Shown here piece after piece: positions 63,231-64,000 of a DNA stretch of 64,000 nucleotides (positions are counted from its first letter, which is position 1; every line of letters begins with the position of its first letter). Under the pieces are notes generated by a model, which searched no databases, had not been told where the DNA came from, and saw only the letters and a program-made list of their open reading frames with translations. Where the stretch lies: assembly GCA_954871525.1 (NCBI GenBank), contig OX940865.1:13034606-13098605 (forward strand), read 5' to 3'. This DNA comes from Parietaria judaica (Eukaryota; Streptophyta; Magnoliopsida; Rosales; Urticaceae). The position numbers and the translations under genes are program-made.

Positions 63231-64000
63231 TTAAAAGAGTTGTAATCTCTCATCGACAATCGATTTTTTATTTTTTTTATTTTTATTTTTATTTATTTTC
63301 TGAATGGTACATAATTTTTTAGCAAAGGGCTTACTTTGGGAATTAGTCTTCTCGGAGCAAACTTTCGTAGCAGAAGTTCTTTTGGATACAAACGCAGCTT
63401 CGGCCGAATGTCCCGAAGCCTCGAGAGCTGCCTTTAAACTCGCGACACAAGTCAATAGCTCTTGAACATGAACTCCTTTCTCCATTAATTCATAGTATAA
63501 ACCAAACGCCTCCAGAACTTTCCCAGATTTGCTAAGTCCCTTGATGACGGTATCGCACAGTTCGATGTCGAAGCTCTTATCCTTCGGCAAACTGAATTGC
63601 AGTATCTTATAAGCGTCAAATAGCTTATTTTTCTGGCAAAGGAAACCTACTATAATGTCTATGTTAAGATTGTATCCGTTCTCGTAAATCAGCTTCAAAA
63701 GCTCAAACGCTTTATCTCCGAGTCCACTGCTGAAAAGTAGAACCATAAGCTTTGTTGAGAGTGTCACATTTTGCCTAACTTTATTCTCCAACATTAAATT
63801 CAAAAGACTGGCTGATTCCTTAGCGCACTTATTTTCGAGAAGCTCGGTTAGTACAGAATGGAAAGTGGACGCTCCCGGGATTTGTGAGCTCCTTATCATC
63901 TTCTCGAGGGTTAGATTTGCGAGAAGAGGATTTCCCTTTTGTAATAGACCGTTAATTAACGACTCACAGATCTCAAAATCGGGCACGAAATCTCTTCTCA
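63231..64000 (-). CDS. Pentatricopeptide repeat protein, C-terminal part (5' end outside the window)
   Basis: The frame runs from the right edge (RRDFVPDFEICESLING) to TAA at 63231-63233, so about 255 C-terminal residues are visible and the start lies beyond the window. Degenerate 35-residue helical repeats of P type are recognisable: TFHSVLTELLENKCAKESAS, LSTKLMVLLFSSGLGDKAFE, CDTVIKGLSKSGKVLEAFGL. PPR proteins bind organellar RNA base by base and act in its splicing, stability or translation. No DYW or E domain is seen, so an editing role is unlikely. The last 40 residues become basic and Lys/Asn-rich (KINKNKNKKNKKS) where an AT-rich tract is translated, which may be a late extension past an earlier stop. 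Subcellular target cannot be judged without the N-terminus. Confidence 0.85.
   Translation of the reverse strand, partial: RRDFVPDFEICESLINGLLQKGNPLLANLTLEKMIRSSQIPGASTFHSVLTELLENKCAKESASLLNLMLENKVRQNVTLSTKLMVLLFSSGLGDKAFELLKLIYENGYNLNIDIIVGFLCQKNKLFDAYKILQFSLPKDKSFDIELCDTVIKGLSKSGKVLEAFGLYYELMEKGVHVQELLTCVASLKAALEASGHSAEAAFVSKRTSATKVCSEKTNSQSKPFAKKLCTIQKINKNKNKKNKKSIVDERLQLF

Overview
This window is nuclear DNA from a flowering plant, most likely a eudicot. The genes are split by many GT-AG introns. A Ty1/copia retroelement, hAT, Mutator-like and pogo-like transposons and long (TA)n microsatellites fill the gaps. The recognisable proteins are plant types: ATG3, the HUB1 histone H2B ubiquitin ligase, an anther type III polyketide synthase (LAP6/PKSA), a DREB-type AP2/ERF factor and a PPR protein. 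The species cannot be fixed from the sequence alone.

Layout. Positions 1-1359 are the 3' end of a copia element (reverse transcriptase/RNase H, polypurine tract, 3' LTR). Positions 2222-7963 are a complete hAT transposon with an exact 8-bp target duplication, imperfect terminal inverted repeats, a five-exon transposase predicted to be uninterrupted (962 aa), and a 158-bp tandem array just upstream of the transposase start codon. From 8 to 38 kb the DNA is AT-rich and gene-poor. It holds a single ordinary gene, the intronless DREB gene at 24473-25216, among non-autonomous elements: a hAT at 10882-11795, a fold-back MULE-like element at 16431-17173, a MITE at 19489-19793, an Emigrant-like element at 33567-34196, hAT end relics at 9 kb and 34-35 kb, and a broken second hAT transposase at 35398-37200.

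From 38.8 kb to the right edge the window is gene-dense, and all five genes lie on the minus strand: ATG3 (9 exons, 314 aa), HUB1 (19 exons, 864 aa), an alpha/beta-hydrolase of unknown substrate (9 exons, 481 aa), LAP6/PKSA (2 exons, 395 aa) and a PPR gene whose 5' end lies outside. Their exon chains were joined by hand at splice signals, and every junction keeps the reading frame. Transposons also enter this part: a MITE in an ATG3 intron, a 1.28-kb MULE-like element whose inner end lies 129 bp upstream of the ATG3 start codon, and a solo-LTR-like element in a hydrolase intron.

The genes do not form one pathway: autophagy lipidation, chromatin ubiquitination, lipid or ester hydrolysis, sporopollenin synthesis and organelle RNA processing are separate roles. 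The most unusual object is the hAT element at 2222-7963. It combines an apparently intact transposase, a Gly/Trp repeat tail after the dimerisation domain, and a tandemly amplified leader segment whose copies decay with distance from the gene.
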